Assembly (NCBI RefSeq): GCF_001457815.1 | Contig: NZ_LN898219.1 | Span: forward strand, 165,877 to 229,876 | Source: Vitreoscilla massiliensis | Lineage (GTDB): Bacteria > Pseudomonadota > Gammaproteobacteria > Burkholderiales > Neisseriaceae | Direction: 5' to 3' | Length of the DNA: 64,000 bases | In this document: positions 26,012 to 35,271 of the stretch, piece by piece | Position numbering within the stretch: position 1 is the first letter of the stretch | Layout of the letters: each line of letters begins with the position of its first letter | Notes under the pieces: generated by a model | The model's input: the letters and a program-made list of their open reading frames with translations, nothing else | Database searches by the model: none | What the model was told of the DNA's origin: nothing | Translations under genes and position numbers: made by a program

Positions 26012-27208
26012 TTATACGGTGGTTGGCAGAATGTCGTTGGCAATGGCCACCACACGGTCTACCAAATTGACAATGAATGTGTCGCTGACCACTTGCTCAA
26101 GCACCAAGTTTTCCAGTGGCATCACAATCGTGAATTCATAACCCACGCGGAATTTGCCCAACAAAATTTCGCTTTTGGTGTTTTCTTCGGCACGCACAAA
26201 CACACGCGCACCATACAACTTGCCATCACGCACATCTTTGGCCAAATCGCTGTTGACGCTTAACAGAATGTCTTCAATCAAAGTTGGGGTCATGGGCTTG
26301 TCGATGGCCCACATCATGGCGGAGGCAATGCGCTGGCGAATGATTTGGGCGCCACGGGTAGATGATTCAAACGCGAACATCGGTTCATCTGAACAGGTAC
26401 GGTTGCCCCAAAAGCGGAAGCCATCTTCGCGCACCAAAGTGGTGATGTCGGCATTGTTTAAGAAGTTGGCATCGGTGTCTTTATTAATCAGACTGAATGA
26501 TCGTGGTGTTTCAATGCCGACCACACCATTCACGCCCACGTTTGATAAGGTTTTGTGCCAGCCGGTTTGGCTGTCAATTTTGGCGCGCAAGCCCATGGCA
26601 ATGGCAATGGTCATGGCGCGTTCGACTTCGCCTGTGATGGGGCTGATGCGGGTAAATTCGCCATCAATCAATTCCAATTCGCGTTGACTGTAGTTTTCAC
26701 GATAAGCGGCCACTTCAGTCAGTGTTGCACCAATGGCTTTGGCATAGGCAAAGGCATTCAATGCTTGTGCTACCACCACCAATTCAGCCGTCACGCCTTG
26801 TGTGTCCAAGCCTGGGCAGCCAATGATTTTTGGCTCTACACCCAACAAGGTTTTGGCGGCGGCCAATGCTTTCAGGCCGGTGAGTTTGCCTGCTGTGTCT
26901 GAACCAATGACCAAAGCCGATTGTTCGGGCTCGGTAGGGGCTTCGGCCACACGCACTAATACAATTGGTGCATCGGCTTGGTCGGTGATGCCATCTAAAA
27001 CAGCAGCGATGGTGCCCGTTTTGCCAGCGTATTTGGCCAGTGCGCGGGCACTGGTGCTGAACACCGGTGTATCAAGTGGCAGCGCAGCAACGTCAGCATC
27101 ATCGCCGGTGACAATGGCACCAATGACATTGGTGGCCATTGCGCTGATGGGGCGAATGCCTTTGACGGTTTCAATGGAGGTGACACCATGGTGGCGGTCG
27201 GTTGTCAT
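26012..27208 (-). CDS. Tail sheath protein (P2 FI-like)
   Basis: Contractile sheath. 398 residues from the ATG at 27208 (AAAGGG seven bases upstream); an in-frame extension to 27280 lacks such a site. HHGVTSIETVKGIRPISA at the start, DITTLVREDGFRFWGNRTCS in the middle and a family C terminus. First gene after the late-promoter element at 27273. Confidence 0.95.
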   Translation of the reverse strand: MTTDRHHGVTSIETVKGIRPISAMATNVIGAIVTGDDADVAALPLDTPVFSTSARALAKYAGKTGTIAAVLDGITDQADAPIVLVRVAEAPTEPEQSALVIGSDTAGKLTGLKALAAAKTLLGVEPKIIGCPGLDTQGVTAELVVVAQALNAFAYAKAIGATLTEVAAYRENYSQRELELIDGEFTRISPITGEVERAMTIAIAMGLRAKIDSQTGWHKTLSNVGVNGVVGIETPRSFSLINKDTDANFLNNADITTLVREDGFRFWGNRTCSDEPMFAFESSTRGAQIIRQRIASAMMWAIDKPMTPTLIEDILLSVNSDLAKDVRDGKLYGARVFVRAEENTKSEILLGKFRVGYEFTIVMPLENLVLEQVVSDTFIVNLVDRVVAIANDILPTTV

Positions 27209-27272
27209 GTTTGACCCTTTGAATTCGTTAATGGAGTTTAGTAATAAGGTCAGTTTGCAGACACGCGAGGGA

Positions 27273-27314
27273 ATGGACAAGCGCCGCCATATGTGGCGGC
27301 GTGATGTAGATGTG
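27273..27314 (-). promoter_or_regulatory. Late-promoter element upstream of the sheath gene
   Basis: 42-bp element with inner hairpin CGCCGCCA-CAT-ATGGCGGCG; 41 of 42 bases identical to 31889-31930. Position matches the P2 late promoter PF. Confidence 0.65.
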
Positions 27315-27320
27315 GCTGGC

Positions 27321-27932
27321 TTACTTGAGCAGAGCGGATTGCCACATCGCGTCGATTTTCAAATCATCAAAGCCCAATAATTCGGTCGCTATCATGATTA
27401 AATTGGCATTGTTGCGTTGGTAGCCAGTGGCATATTGCCACTCAATCATGGCCACTTCACGGATAGTTTCGTCTTCAATGGCCGCAATGGCGGTTTCCAC
27501 TGCTTTGGAATTGACCCCATTTTCAAGTAAGACCATGCGCAATTGTTTTGGGGTGATTTCGGCCACATTGTTGCGCCAGTCTGCCAGTTTAGCGGCCTGT
27601 AAATCGGCATCGGTTTCCCATGTTTTCGTGGCCGCATTCCAAATGTGATAGGCATCGGGCTGGAATCCAGCCAACACACCATTAAAAACGTACTGACCCG
27701 TGGCAATGTCTTGGCAAACGTCGGCGGGCAATTCAATCACACTTTGCCCAATTTGCGGAGCAAAGGTAGATACATCAGTGCTGTAAGCCACAATACACTT
27801 TTGGTCTAAAACCATTTTCATGGTATCAGCAGAAAATTCAGCCTGACAGGCATAGAAATCGTTGCCGTTTTCGTCTTCAAAAAACACAATGCCGTTTTCA
27901 ATGATGGTGGTGGCGGTGGTAAATGTTGCCAT
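27321..27932 (-). CDS. Tail fibre assembly-like protein
   Basis: 203 residues from the ATG at 27932 with AAAGGA upstream. N-terminal strands (IIENGIVFFEDENGNDFYACQ), then YHIWNAATKTWETDADLQAAK and a WRNN-containing helical C terminus, the layout of fibre-assembly (P2 gpG-like) proteins. Directly after the fibre gene. The family is not certain from sequence alone. Confidence 0.65.
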   Translation of the reverse strand: MATFTTATTIIENGIVFFEDENGNDFYACQAEFSADTMKMVLDQKCIVAYSTDVSTFAPQIGQSVIELPADVCQDIATGQYVFNGVLAGFQPDAYHIWNAATKTWETDADLQAAKLADWRNNVAEITPKQLRMVLLENGVNSKAVETAIAAIEDETIREVAMIEWQYATGYQRNNANLIMIATELLGFDDLKIDAMWQSALLK

Positions 27933-27942
27933 GTCGTTTCCT

Positions 27943-29406
27943 TTACAGTGCTGCAACCGTTACCCAAACGCCATTGATTTGGGCTTGCATCGGTCGGGTA
28001 TGGTATTTGGTGACATTCCTAGAACCTGACGTGGTGGCTAAATCATAGCCTGTCAGGACGTTTCCAGATGCTGCTTTATAGCTTCCATCCGCATCAGTAT
28101 TCACGCTGGTTTCAGCTCCCAAGCGAACCTTGGTAGCAGCATCAAGCAAAGGCTTGAGTATGTCAGCACAAACAACTTTGTTTGCCGTGCCTGCAGTGAT
28201 GTTGGCAGCAGTGGCTTTGTCGATATTCAGTGTGCGACTAGCCCCGTAAGTGCCGCCACCCGTCATCCCTGTGCCTGCGATGATGCTGTTGGTATTCAAT
28301 GCGGCATCGGTGATGCCATAGCCGGCCAATGTGGTGGGCTTATTGTAAATGTACCCAGCCATCCGCTCGGTTGCATTCCAGTCGGCGCCATCGACACGCT
28401 TCCAAGATTGGTATGCGCCACTCAAAACCAAACGAGAACGGATGAATACAGGATCACCGTATGCCATAAAAAAGAATTGGCTGTCCCAATTTGCAGGGCC
28501 AACTTGAAATACCTTACTGGCACCGACATTTTCGCCATTGCTCCAAGTTGGGGCATCGGGTGAATCAACACCAAATGAGTGTATGCCTTGGCCAGATGCG
28601 GTAGCGATGGCCGTGCCTGAACCTGAGCTGGTACTGGTTAAGACCCAATCTTTAATGCCGTAAGAGGCCAGCGTTGTACCTTTGCTGGCTTTTAAGGCCA
28701 AAGCATCATTGATTTCGGATTTTGTGAAAACATCGGTTAAGCCATAACCTGCGGCAGTGGTGGGCTTGTTGCGGATGCCGTTGTTTCCTGTTGCAGCCCA
28801 ATCTGCTCCCATCATCGTGCGCCAGCTTGACCATGTGTTGGCGATATAGGTGCGCATTGCTAAATTGACTCTGTCGTATCCCCATGCAATTTGTATTTTT
28901 TGACCACCTGTGTGGATGTACCGTGTTTCAATGAATGCGTAGGAACCTTCCCACCACACGTTTGCAATTGGGGTGTTAAGGATGGCTGCAGAACAGGCAT
29001 AGCGTGTACCGATTTCAAAATCATTGGCATCGCCTTCCGTGGGGCTGCCGTCATAGCGTGTGTTTGCCAAAAAATAAGCGCTCAATGCCAATGCGGTTGG
29101 GTGTATTGCCTTGTTCGACATATTGCCTGTTTTGGCTTCGTCGGCACTGGCGAAATCCACATAAAATGTTCGGTCTGATGCCAATGTACCGCCGCCTGTT
29201 AAGCCTGTGCCTGCGGTGACTTTGGTGGTTTTGTTGGCTTTATCGGCACTTAAGCTGTCTGTTTGTACTTTTAAGTAGACCGTTCTGTTTGCCAATTGTC
29301 GCGGCGTGGTATTGGTAACGCCATTGGCTCCACCCATGACAGGGTCGCTGGTTTCAATTTGGCGTACGCCTGGTTCCCAAACTGGGGATTCAATTAAGTT
29401 AGCCAT
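27943..29406 (-). CDS. Tail fibre protein (P2 gpH-like position)
   Basis: Host-receptor binding. 487 residues, Gly/Thr/Asn-rich with repeated tail-fibre motifs: NKPTTAAGYGLTD and NKPTTLAGYGITD, GTGLTGGGT and GTGMTGGGT, DWAATGN and DWNATER. N terminus (ANLIESPVWEPGVRQIETSDPV) attaches to the baseplate. Overlaps the gpI gene by eight bases. Shorter than P2 gpH, and the receptor is unknown. Confidence 0.88.
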   Translation of the reverse strand: MANLIESPVWEPGVRQIETSDPVMGGANGVTNTTPRQLANRTVYLKVQTDSLSADKANKTTKVTAGTGLTGGGTLASDRTFYVDFASADEAKTGNMSNKAIHPTALALSAYFLANTRYDGSPTEGDANDFEIGTRYACSAAILNTPIANVWWEGSYAFIETRYIHTGGQKIQIAWGYDRVNLAMRTYIANTWSSWRTMMGADWAATGNNGIRNKPTTAAGYGLTDVFTKSEINDALALKASKGTTLASYGIKDWVLTSTSSGSGTAIATASGQGIHSFGVDSPDAPTWSNGENVGASKVFQVGPANWDSQFFFMAYGDPVFIRSRLVLSGAYQSWKRVDGADWNATERMAGYIYNKPTTLAGYGITDAALNTNSIIAGTGMTGGGTYGASRTLNIDKATAANITAGTANKVVCADILKPLLDAATKVRLGAETSVNTDADGSYKAASGNVLTGYDLATTSGSRNVTKYHTRPMQAQINGVWVTVAAL

Positions 29407-29989
29407 CTACTGCTCCGTAATTGTAAGTACCGTCATACATTGCAACATTGTTGTGACGTATGGCGACACGGGTGTAAATAATCTGTCTGAGTTCGCAGCG
29501 CGCGGGGGCGATGCCTTTTAATATCGTTTTGAGAAAATCGGCTTGGTCATTGGTGATGGGCTGCTCTTTGACAATGATGTTGTAAGTTGCCCATGTGCTG
29601 CCTGTGCTGCCGTGCAAGTAGGTTCCGTCATGAATCACTTTGCCGTCATAGCGGATTTTGCCAACGTCTTCGATGATGTCGATTTCGCCTAAACCTAAGT
29701 CACGGAACAATTGGCGGATGCTTGCGGGCGTGCCTTTAAATTCATGCTTGCGGATATAGTTGGCAATTAATGCGCGTTTTTCGGTTTCGCCCTCGGCGAA
29801 TACCCAACCCTCGGCATCATCAATGCTGTTTTCCCATGCCAACCAAGGCAACAAATCCACATCACAAATCAAAGGGTCGCGGCTGTCACGGATGACGTTG
29901 TGATTCAGGTCAGTGGCTTTGGCGGTGGTCAATGCCAGTGCATGTTGTAAATCTGTGGCCGATGATGGCAATAAGCTGATGTCTGTCAT
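29399..29989 (-). CDS. Tail protein I (P2 gpI-like)
   Basis: Baseplate/fibre-attachment protein. 196 residues; begins LLPSSATDLQHALALTTAK, and LPWLAWENSIDDAEGW is the conserved family core. Overlaps gene J by ATGA. Confidence 0.92.
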   Translation of the reverse strand: MTDISLLPSSATDLQHALALTTAKATDLNHNVIRDSRDPLICDVDLLPWLAWENSIDDAEGWVFAEGETEKRALIANYIRKHEFKGTPASIRQLFRDLGLGEIDIIEDVGKIRYDGKVIHDGTYLHGSTGSTWATYNIIVKEQPITNDQADFLKTILKGIAPARCELRQIIYTRVAIRHNNVAMYDGTYNYGAVDG

Positions 29990-30888
29990 AGGGCCGGCGC
30001 TTTCAGTGTGTAAACAGGATAGCGGCCGAATCCTGACACCACGTCTGCAGTTGGCTTGGTGAGTGTGACTTTTTTCACGCCCTCAACGTCCAGCGCCCCG
30101 ATGATTTTTGACAAAGACACTTCGGCACCGATGTTGGCATTCTTTCCAATCAGTGCGGTGATGGCGGCCTTTTGGTTGGCAAACACCACGGCCTTATCCG
30201 GGCCAGTTTCGTATTCATTTGCCCATTCAATGACCACTGCCCACGCACTGGCGGCTCTGACTTCTACCGTGTCGCACAGTGGGCGTCTTGTGTCGGCTGA
30301 CAAGTAGTCATAAACGGTCGTGACTAAATGCCCATTGGCCACGGCGGCTGTGTGTGATTTGATGTAGACCCGCACTGTGCCCGCAGGCACTAAACCTGAA
30401 TCGGCATTGACCACTTGGGCATCGGCCACATCGGTATCGGCATCCAGCGCGTGGGCGTAATAAGTGTTGCGTGGGCCAGCAGCGGCCAGTTTTTCGGGAA
30501 ACAATTGGCAGCGTAGGCGCAAGGCGGCATCGCTTTCCAAGATGGCCTCGACTGGCGGCGTGGCATCGGGGTCGGCGGCTTGAATGATTTTGCGCGCGAT
30601 GTTGCGACCAGCGGCAAATTGGTCAAGGTCGGCACCTGTGGCTGTGGCCAAAAATGTGGCCTTGACGGCGGTGTTGATGCGTTCACGCAAGATGTATTCA
30701 CGGTAAACGCTTTGCTCAAGGTCTATCGTCAATGGTTCGGATTCCAATTCTAAAGTGGCGGCGATGGTGGCGCGTATGGCTTCGGGGCAAGCGGCAATCA
30801 GTGCGGCCTTGCGCTCAGATAACAATGCTTCAAAATTGGGATAATCCAGCACATCGGGTGGCGGTAATTGGGTTAAATCTATGCTCAT
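29986..30888 (-). CDS. Baseplate assembly protein J (P2 gpJ-like)
   Basis: Wedge component of the contractile baseplate. 300 residues; IDLTQLPPPDVLDYPNFEAL at the start and LELESEPLTIDLEQSVYRE are hallmarks. Coupled to W (ATGA overlap) and I. Confidence 0.94.
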   Translation of the reverse strand: MSIDLTQLPPPDVLDYPNFEALLSERKAALIAACPEAIRATIAATLELESEPLTIDLEQSVYREYILRERINTAVKATFLATATGADLDQFAAGRNIARKIIQAADPDATPPVEAILESDAALRLRCQLFPEKLAAAGPRNTYYAHALDADTDVADAQVVNADSGLVPAGTVRVYIKSHTAAVANGHLVTTVYDYLSADTRRPLCDTVEVRAASAWAVVIEWANEYETGPDKAVVFANQKAAITALIGKNANIGAEVSLSKIIGALDVEGVKKVTLTKPTADVVSGFGRYPVYTLKAPAL

Positions 30889-31226
30889 GTTGTGCCCCCT
30901 AATGTGATTTGTTCGGCCACTTTTTGGCCATTGATTTCGTATTCAATGGTGAGATTCAAACGGGCGTTGGCCACTGCGTTTAAATTCACAGACACATTGG
31001 TCACATTGATGCGTGGCTCATAAGTTGCCAAGGCCATATATACCCCTGCGGTAATAATCATGGACAGGACTTCACCCCGCATGGGGCTGTCGATTAATTC
31101 AGGGATGATGCTGCCATATGGTTCACGCTGCACACGGCTGCCGATGCGGGTGAACAGAATGTCGGCAATGCTTTGGCGCACATGCGCGATTAAATCCATG
31201 CTGCGGCCGGTTTGGGCATTCATCAT
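30885..31226 (-). CDS. Baseplate protein W (gp25-like)
   Basis: 113 residues of the GPW/gp25 family, which starts sheath assembly. Contains LFTRIGSRVQREPYGSIIPE and ITLGGTT at the end. A start at MDLIAHVRQ is also possible. Overlaps V by ATGA. Confidence 0.93.
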   Translation of the reverse strand: MMNAQTGRSMDLIAHVRQSIADILFTRIGSRVQREPYGSIIPELIDSPMRGEVLSMIITAGVYMALATYEPRINVTNVSVNLNAVANARLNLTIEYEINGQKVAEQITLGGTT

Positions 31227-31861
31227 GATGGCTTACCTGTAGTAGCACCGCCTGCCATCACACCGCCATGGGTGTGAGTGTCTGCAACAATGCCATTGCT
31301 TTCCATGCGGCCTGTGTTTTTGAATGTGCCTTTGTGCTCAATATTGCCAGTGATGACAGCGGTGGAGCCTTGACCACCTGACACGGCCAATCCACCTGAA
31401 CAAGTGGTCAAACCTGTGACATTGAGATTGCCATCGACAGTGTTGTCAGGGCATTTGATGAGGGTGCTGCTGCTGGCAGTGACATTGGCAGTGGCAATGC
31501 CGCTGATGTCCAAATGGCTGGCAGCATGGTCATAGACGATGCGGGCACCATCGGGAAATAACACCACGGTTTCGTTTGCGGCTTGGCTAGGTTCAGGAAA
31601 TGGCAAACTGGCGAAGCCAAACACCACACGGCCAGCCTCAAGATTGCCGCTTGGCGACAATACGGTGCAGGCTTCGCCACGGCTGGGCATGCGGTGCACA
31701 GACACGCCGCCAGCCGCTGGCACTTGGTATTGCAGCCAGTCGGTGACCAGGGTTTCAGACAGCCGCACAGTGCACAGGCTGGGCTTAACGTCTTCAACCA
31801 CGCCATGGCGCACCATGTTTTCAATTTTCCGATTCAATTCGGCAAGGCTTAAATTGTTCAT
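31223..31861 (-). CDS. Baseplate spike protein V
   Basis: Membrane-piercing spike. 212 residues from the ATG at 31861 (NNLSLAELNRKIENMVRHG), chosen over a longer frame to 31957 that would cross the late-promoter element. OB-like N terminus (VKPSLCTVRLSE), central strands, then a repetitive beta-helix with VSGGQGSTAVITGNIEHKG and a C-terminal DTHTHGG motif, the iron-binding H-x-H tip of P2 gpV. Confidence 0.93.
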   Translation of the reverse strand: MNNLSLAELNRKIENMVRHGVVEDVKPSLCTVRLSETLVTDWLQYQVPAAGGVSVHRMPSRGEACTVLSPSGNLEAGRVVFGFASLPFPEPSQAANETVVLFPDGARIVYDHAASHLDISGIATANVTASSSTLIKCPDNTVDGNLNVTGLTTCSGGLAVSGGQGSTAVITGNIEHKGTFKNTGRMESNGIVADTHTHGGVMAGGATTGKPS

Positions 31862-31888
31862 GCCTATATTGTTTCGATGCGCGCGCGT

Positions 31889-31930
31889 ATGGACAAGCGC
31901 CGCCATGTGTGGCGGCGTGATGTAGATGTG
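31889..31930 (-). promoter_or_regulatory. Late-promoter element upstream of gene V
   Basis: Copy of the 42-bp element (see 27273), 28 bases before the V start. Followed on the minus strand by ACAATATAGG as a possible -10. Position matches P2 promoter PV. Confidence 0.65.
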
Positions 31931-31931
31931 A

Positions 31932-32522
31932 TTACAAGGCTTCGGCCAAGTATTCAATGACAGATTGTTCTATCCATTCGATATCGTCAGGGCTGAATCC
32001 TAAGACAGTGCGTGGCGGTAAATTTTTGCGACTGCCACTTTGGTGCTCGGCTGCCACACGGGCAGCGCTGCCCGTCCAAAAACCAACAGTGGCACTGCCC
32101 ACCTCGGTTTTGGCTTTGAGCCATTTGGCCATGGGCAAACGGCGAAACATTCTTTTATTGGCTTTGCTGGCCAGTTTGACATGGCTGCGCAGATAGACAC
32201 CGACCTTGCTGTTGTCACCGGCGGCAAAGCCACCGATGAAGCGCTCACCATAGTCTTTAACCCAAGTGAGCGATACCAGGCGGCCGTAATAATAAAACGG
32301 CTGACCCGCGCGCAAACTGCCATTTGCGCGCAGGCGGCGCAAGTTTTTACCGCGCCTTGCTGCCATGCCGCTGCCATCGGGTTCCGTATTGGATTTGATG
32401 CGCTCGGCATTGCGGCGGCGAATTTCAGTGCCGATTTTGCGCGCCAGTTCACGCTGCTGTGCGGGTTCCAGTTTGGCGACCAAGGCATCCACACGGTCAA
32501 GAAACACGGCCAAGTCGTCCAT
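31932..32522 (-). CDS. Tail completion protein S (phage virion morphogenesis family)
   Basis: 196 residues; helical start (LAVFLDRVDALVAKLEPAQQ), basic RRNAERIKSNTEPDGSGMAAR segment and HQSGSRKNLPPRTVLGFS near the end, all typical of P2 gpS. Starts at the R stop. Confidence 0.9.
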   Translation of the reverse strand: MDDLAVFLDRVDALVAKLEPAQQRELARKIGTEIRRRNAERIKSNTEPDGSGMAARRGKNLRRLRANGSLRAGQPFYYYGRLVSLTWVKDYGERFIGGFAAGDNSKVGVYLRSHVKLASKANKRMFRRLPMAKWLKAKTEVGSATVGFWTGSAARVAAEHQSGSRKNLPPRTVLGFSPDDIEWIEQSVIEYLAEAL

Positions 32523-32932
32523 CAGTAGTCGTCCGGTTGTGGCTCGGTTTGGGCAAGTATTTCCACATCCCCATTGGCCGCCACTTTTACCACCACTTTT
32601 TCAGTGATGTCCAATTCATACAGCAAATCGGCCAAGTTGTTGTCTAAGATTTCGGCTTCATAGCGCATGGATTCATTGCCAATATTGCCTTGCAACAGTT
32701 TTTGCGGCTGATGCACCTGCATCCAACTCAATATGGTGGCGGTCACTTGCTGCATGGGTGCGGCCCAATCGGTCAACAACACTCGCATGGTGTACTTTTC
32801 AGTGTGACTGAGGCTGTACTTTTGGCCATTGATGCTGCCAGCGATGATGTAAATGATCAGTTTGTCGGGGTGGTCTTTCAATACTGGAAACGTGTCGGTC
32901 AGTTTTGCTCTAAGCGAATCGGGTTTGTCCAT
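32522..32932 (-). CDS. Tail protein R (P2 gpR-like)
   Basis: 136 residues; LRAKLTDTFPVLKDHPDKL and the late VVKVAANGDVEILAQTEPQP fit P2 tail completion protein R. The first 23 bases overlap the zinc-finger gene. Confidence 0.88.
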   Translation of the reverse strand: MDKPDSLRAKLTDTFPVLKDHPDKLIIYIIAGSINGQKYSLSHTEKYTMRVLLTDWAAPMQQVTATILSWMQVHQPQKLLQGNIGNESMRYEAEILDNNLADLLYELDITEKVVVKVAANGDVEILAQTEPQPDDY

Positions 32933-33134
32933 GGCTCTCGTATTCCTGTTGGCAGTCTATGCAATAGCGGCAGCCCATGGCAGCGATGCGCCGCGCTTCT
33001 GGAATGGGTTCACCACAACTTTCACATTCAAATGCGCTGGGTGCTTGGGCATCTGACTTATCCAATTGTTTGGCCAAGGCATGGTCACGCATCATTTGTT
33101 CAAGGGCGCAGGCTCGGTCAATGGTGTTGTTCAT
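32910..33134 (-). CDS. TraR/DksA-type zinc-finger protein
   Basis: 74 residues from the ATG at 33134. C-terminal four-cysteine finger CESCGEPIPEARR...CRYCIDCQ as in DksA/TraR. These small proteins bind the RNA polymerase secondary channel and mimic DksA plus ppGpp; P2-like phages often carry one (Orf82 family) here. Target promoters unknown. Confidence 0.85.
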   Translation of the reverse strand: MNNTIDRACALEQMMRDHALAKQLDKSDAQAPSAFECESCGEPIPEARRIAAMGCRYCIDCQQEYESHGQTRFA

Positions 33135-33372
33135 GTTGGCTTTCAATACAGGTTTGCAGGGTATCCCTAGCGATTTTGCAAGAGGCAAATGCGGCGCGGC
33201 CATTGAGTAAATCGGTGGCCAAGTCGGCATTGGTCATAATGGTGGCCGCTGGCCATACACAAGGCGGCACCGTTGGACAGTGCAACACATTTGCTTGTGG
33301 TTTATTTTTGATTGAGCACGCTGGCAACAGCATCAGGCAAGCGAGCATTGCCCCAAGTTTGATTGTTTTCAT
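33118..33372 (-). CDS. Outer-membrane spanin lipoprotein (Rz1/LysC-like)
   Basis: 84 residues. Signal peptide with lipobox LLPAC at residues about 15-19, then short Pro/Cys-rich CPTVPPC, typical of P2-type Rz1 equivalents. Its first 71 bases lie in another frame inside the i-spanin gene. Disrupts the outer membrane at lysis together with it. Confidence 0.85.
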   Translation of the reverse strand: MKTIKLGAMLACLMLLPACSIKNKPQANVLHCPTVPPCVWPAATIMTNADLATDLLNGRAAFASCKIARDTLQTCIESQHEQHH

Positions 33373-33658
33373 GGTTTAAAGTGGCCTGTAAGTGTTGTTG
33401 GTCGGTAGCCGCCTGTTTGGCGGCCGCATCCAATTTGTTGCGCATGTCATCGGCTTGTTTACGGTAGTTTTCAAAAGCCGTCTTTTGTTGTGCCATGGCT
33501 TCTTTAGCGGCTGCCAAATCTGCGGTGATGCGCTCTTGCTGGCTTTGCATGACATGGCCACGCCACAGCATGAAACCAATGGCTGCGATGCAAACCAGCA
33601 ATAAGGAAATTAAGGTGGCAATGATGGCGCTCAAATATTTTGCAATCATGTTGCCCAC
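33302..33658 (-). CDS. Inner-membrane spanin (Rz/LysB-like)
   Basis: 118 residues with one N-terminal membrane helix (about 8-30) and a long periplasmic coiled coil (QQERITADLAAAKEAMAQQK), the layout of i-spanins. Immediately after the endolysin and overlapping Rz1. A DUS-like word lies at about 33384. Confidence 0.85.
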   Translation of the reverse strand: MGNMIAKYLSAIIATLISLLLVCIAAIGFMLWRGHVMQSQQERITADLAAAKEAMAQQKTAFENYRKQADDMRNKLDAAAKQAATDQQHLQATLNHENNQTWGNARLPDAVASVLNQK

Positions 33659-34579
33659 CTAAACCGCATGGCGCGCGTATGCCTGCGCCATCTTGGTATC
33701 GTAGTTGTTGATTTTGTAGTCTGCTCCGTTGTATCCCGCCGCAAAGGCTGCCCAGCGTTTGGCTTTCAGTGCTTTGTATATGGCCTCATTGGCTTTGATG
33801 AAATTGCAAAAGGCCATTAAATGCGCGCCCTCGGTGGTAGCTTGCGCGGCCACATAGGCTTGGACGGAATCAAAACCGCAGGCACGGTAATTGAATCCCA
33901 TTATTTGGAAGCGGCCGTAAGAAGCGGACAACATGGCGGCGGTTTCATCGTAGGATATAGCCGCTTTGAAGCGCGGGTATTCCGCTTCGTTGCCTTTGTA
34001 GCCACCAGCTTTGCTGTTGCAAATGTTGGGATTGACTTGCATCAGTTTGGCCGCTGCGGTTTTGCCCATGGTCGCGCCGTAGTATTTGTAAAACTTGTGG
34101 CGCTCAAACAAAATCTTGGTGCGACCATCGGCCAGAAAGCCGCCGCCATAACTTTCCACTTCGGCCACTGCTTTGATGGCAGCCACTTCCACACCCAAAA
34201 AGGCAGCGGCGTTTTTGAAGTCTTGCTCGGTCAGAAATTTGCCCATGGTGTCTTTATTGTACAAAGCCGACCAGGTGGCATCGCCGACTTTGCCGTCCAC
34301 ATACAGCCCACGGCTGCGCTGAAATTCACGCACTGCGCTTTCAGTGTCTTTGCCAAAGTCGTGGTCAATTTCCAAAATTGGCTTGGCACCATGCTGATTG
34401 AGCAGGCTTTGTAAAATGGCCACGGCTTCGGTTTGGCTGCCGCGTTTTAAAAACTGGCGGGTGTCTTGGGTTTGTGGGTCGCGCTTTGGGGCTTCGCAAC
34501 AATCGGCCTGTATTTGTGCTTGGATGGCCTCACCGATGTCGATGCCAATGTCGGCCAATGTTTGGGTGATTTCAGACAT
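33659..34579 (-). CDS. Endolysin (N-acetylmuramidase with peptidoglycan-binding domain)
   Basis: 306 residues from the ATG at 34579 (AGGAAACAGC upstream). Residues about 45-115 are a PG_binding_1 domain (FLKRGSQTEAVAILQSLLNQ). Residues about 120-300 are the DUF3380 muramidase with AVAEVESYGGGF holding the catalytic Glu and RFQIMGFN. No signal peptide, so it needs the holin. No typical P2 gpK relation; it is a replaced lysis gene. Confidence 0.93.
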   Translation of the reverse strand: MSEITQTLADIGIDIGEAIQAQIQADCCEAPKRDPQTQDTRQFLKRGSQTEAVAILQSLLNQHGAKPILEIDHDFGKDTESAVREFQRSRGLYVDGKVGDATWSALYNKDTMGKFLTEQDFKNAAAFLGVEVAAIKAVAEVESYGGGFLADGRTKILFERHKFYKYYGATMGKTAAAKLMQVNPNICNSKAGGYKGNEAEYPRFKAAISYDETAAMLSASYGRFQIMGFNYRACGFDSVQAYVAAQATTEGAHLMAFCNFIKANEAIYKALKAKRWAAFAAGYNGADYKINNYDTKMAQAYARHAV

Positions 34580-34910
34580 TTTGCTGTTTCCTGTGTTTGA
34601 ATTTATGGTGGCGGCGGCTGTGTGGTTTGCTTGGTGGCAAAGGCTTGATGGTGGCGCTGATGTCTTTGACATTGCCACGCGCCAGCACCAAATTGATGAC
34701 ATTCACGGCCACGATGGCAGTCAGTAAGGCGGTGACAAATGGCCAAGACTTGGCCAAGGCTGCCAAAAAGAGGGAACCAAACAGCACAAACAACACATAG
34801 GCCAAGGCACTGGCGGTTTTGCAATGGCTGCTGTGGCGGTTGTCGAATGCCAAAATGGTCAAGGCTCCCATCAAGGCAATGGCTTGGATGAAAAACAATA
34901 AGGTGGTCAT
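34572..34910 (-). CDS. Holin-like small membrane protein
   Basis: 112 residues with three hydrophobic helices (about 2-20, 35-55, 58-76) and a very basic His/Lys/Arg tail. It overlaps the endolysin start and the preceding ORF by four bases. Holin function is inferred from topology and place. Confidence 0.75.
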   Translation of the reverse strand: MTTLLFFIQAIALMGALTILAFDNRHSSHCKTASALAYVLFVLFGSLFLAALAKSWPFVTALLTAIVAVNVINLVLARGNVKDISATIKPLPPSKPHSRRHHKFKHRKQQNV

Positions 34911-35266
34911 GGCTTGGCACCTCCGGTGTTGGGTTGGGTTTGCAGTCGTTTGATCACCAACTCGATGACAACAATAAACAGCGCGGCTGATAACACTGCG
35001 CCACTGAATTCATCAATGAATTGGGTGTCGGGTAAAAAGCGCAGCAATTTGCTCAAGCCTGCGCCCAGGCTTTGGCCGCCAAACAGGCCGATGATGAAAG
35101 CCAAGGTGAAATACACCACATTCAACAATGGCGCTCGTTTTTGACTGGTCAAAATAAACAGGCTGGCGCCGACCAATGCGCCCATGGCCAAGCCCAGCGA
35201 AAAATGCACAATGCCAATGGTGATGATGACTTGGCTGATGACGGTTGATTCTTGAGTGGTTTGCAT
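34907..35266 (-). CDS. Second small membrane protein in the lysis cassette
   Basis: 119 residues from the ATG at 35266 (AAGGGAT directly upstream). Four hydrophobic segments (VIITIGIVHFSLGLAMGAL, VVYFTLAFIIGLFGG, AVLSAALFIVVIELVI and one more). Likely holin or antiholin partner; which of the two lysis membrane proteins forms the hole is not decidable here. Confidence 0.7.
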   Translation of the reverse strand: MQTTQESTVISQVIITIGIVHFSLGLAMGALVGASLFILTSQKRAPLLNVVYFTLAFIIGLFGGQSLGAGLSKLLRFLPDTQFIDEFSGAVLSAALFIVVIELVIKRLQTQPNTGGAKP

Positions 35267-35271
35267 ATCCC

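Noticed and set aside
27273..31930. Simple terminators instead of late-promoter elements
   Set aside because: They have a stem but no T-run, and the conserved part continues well past the stem; the third copy lacks half the stem yet keeps the rest.
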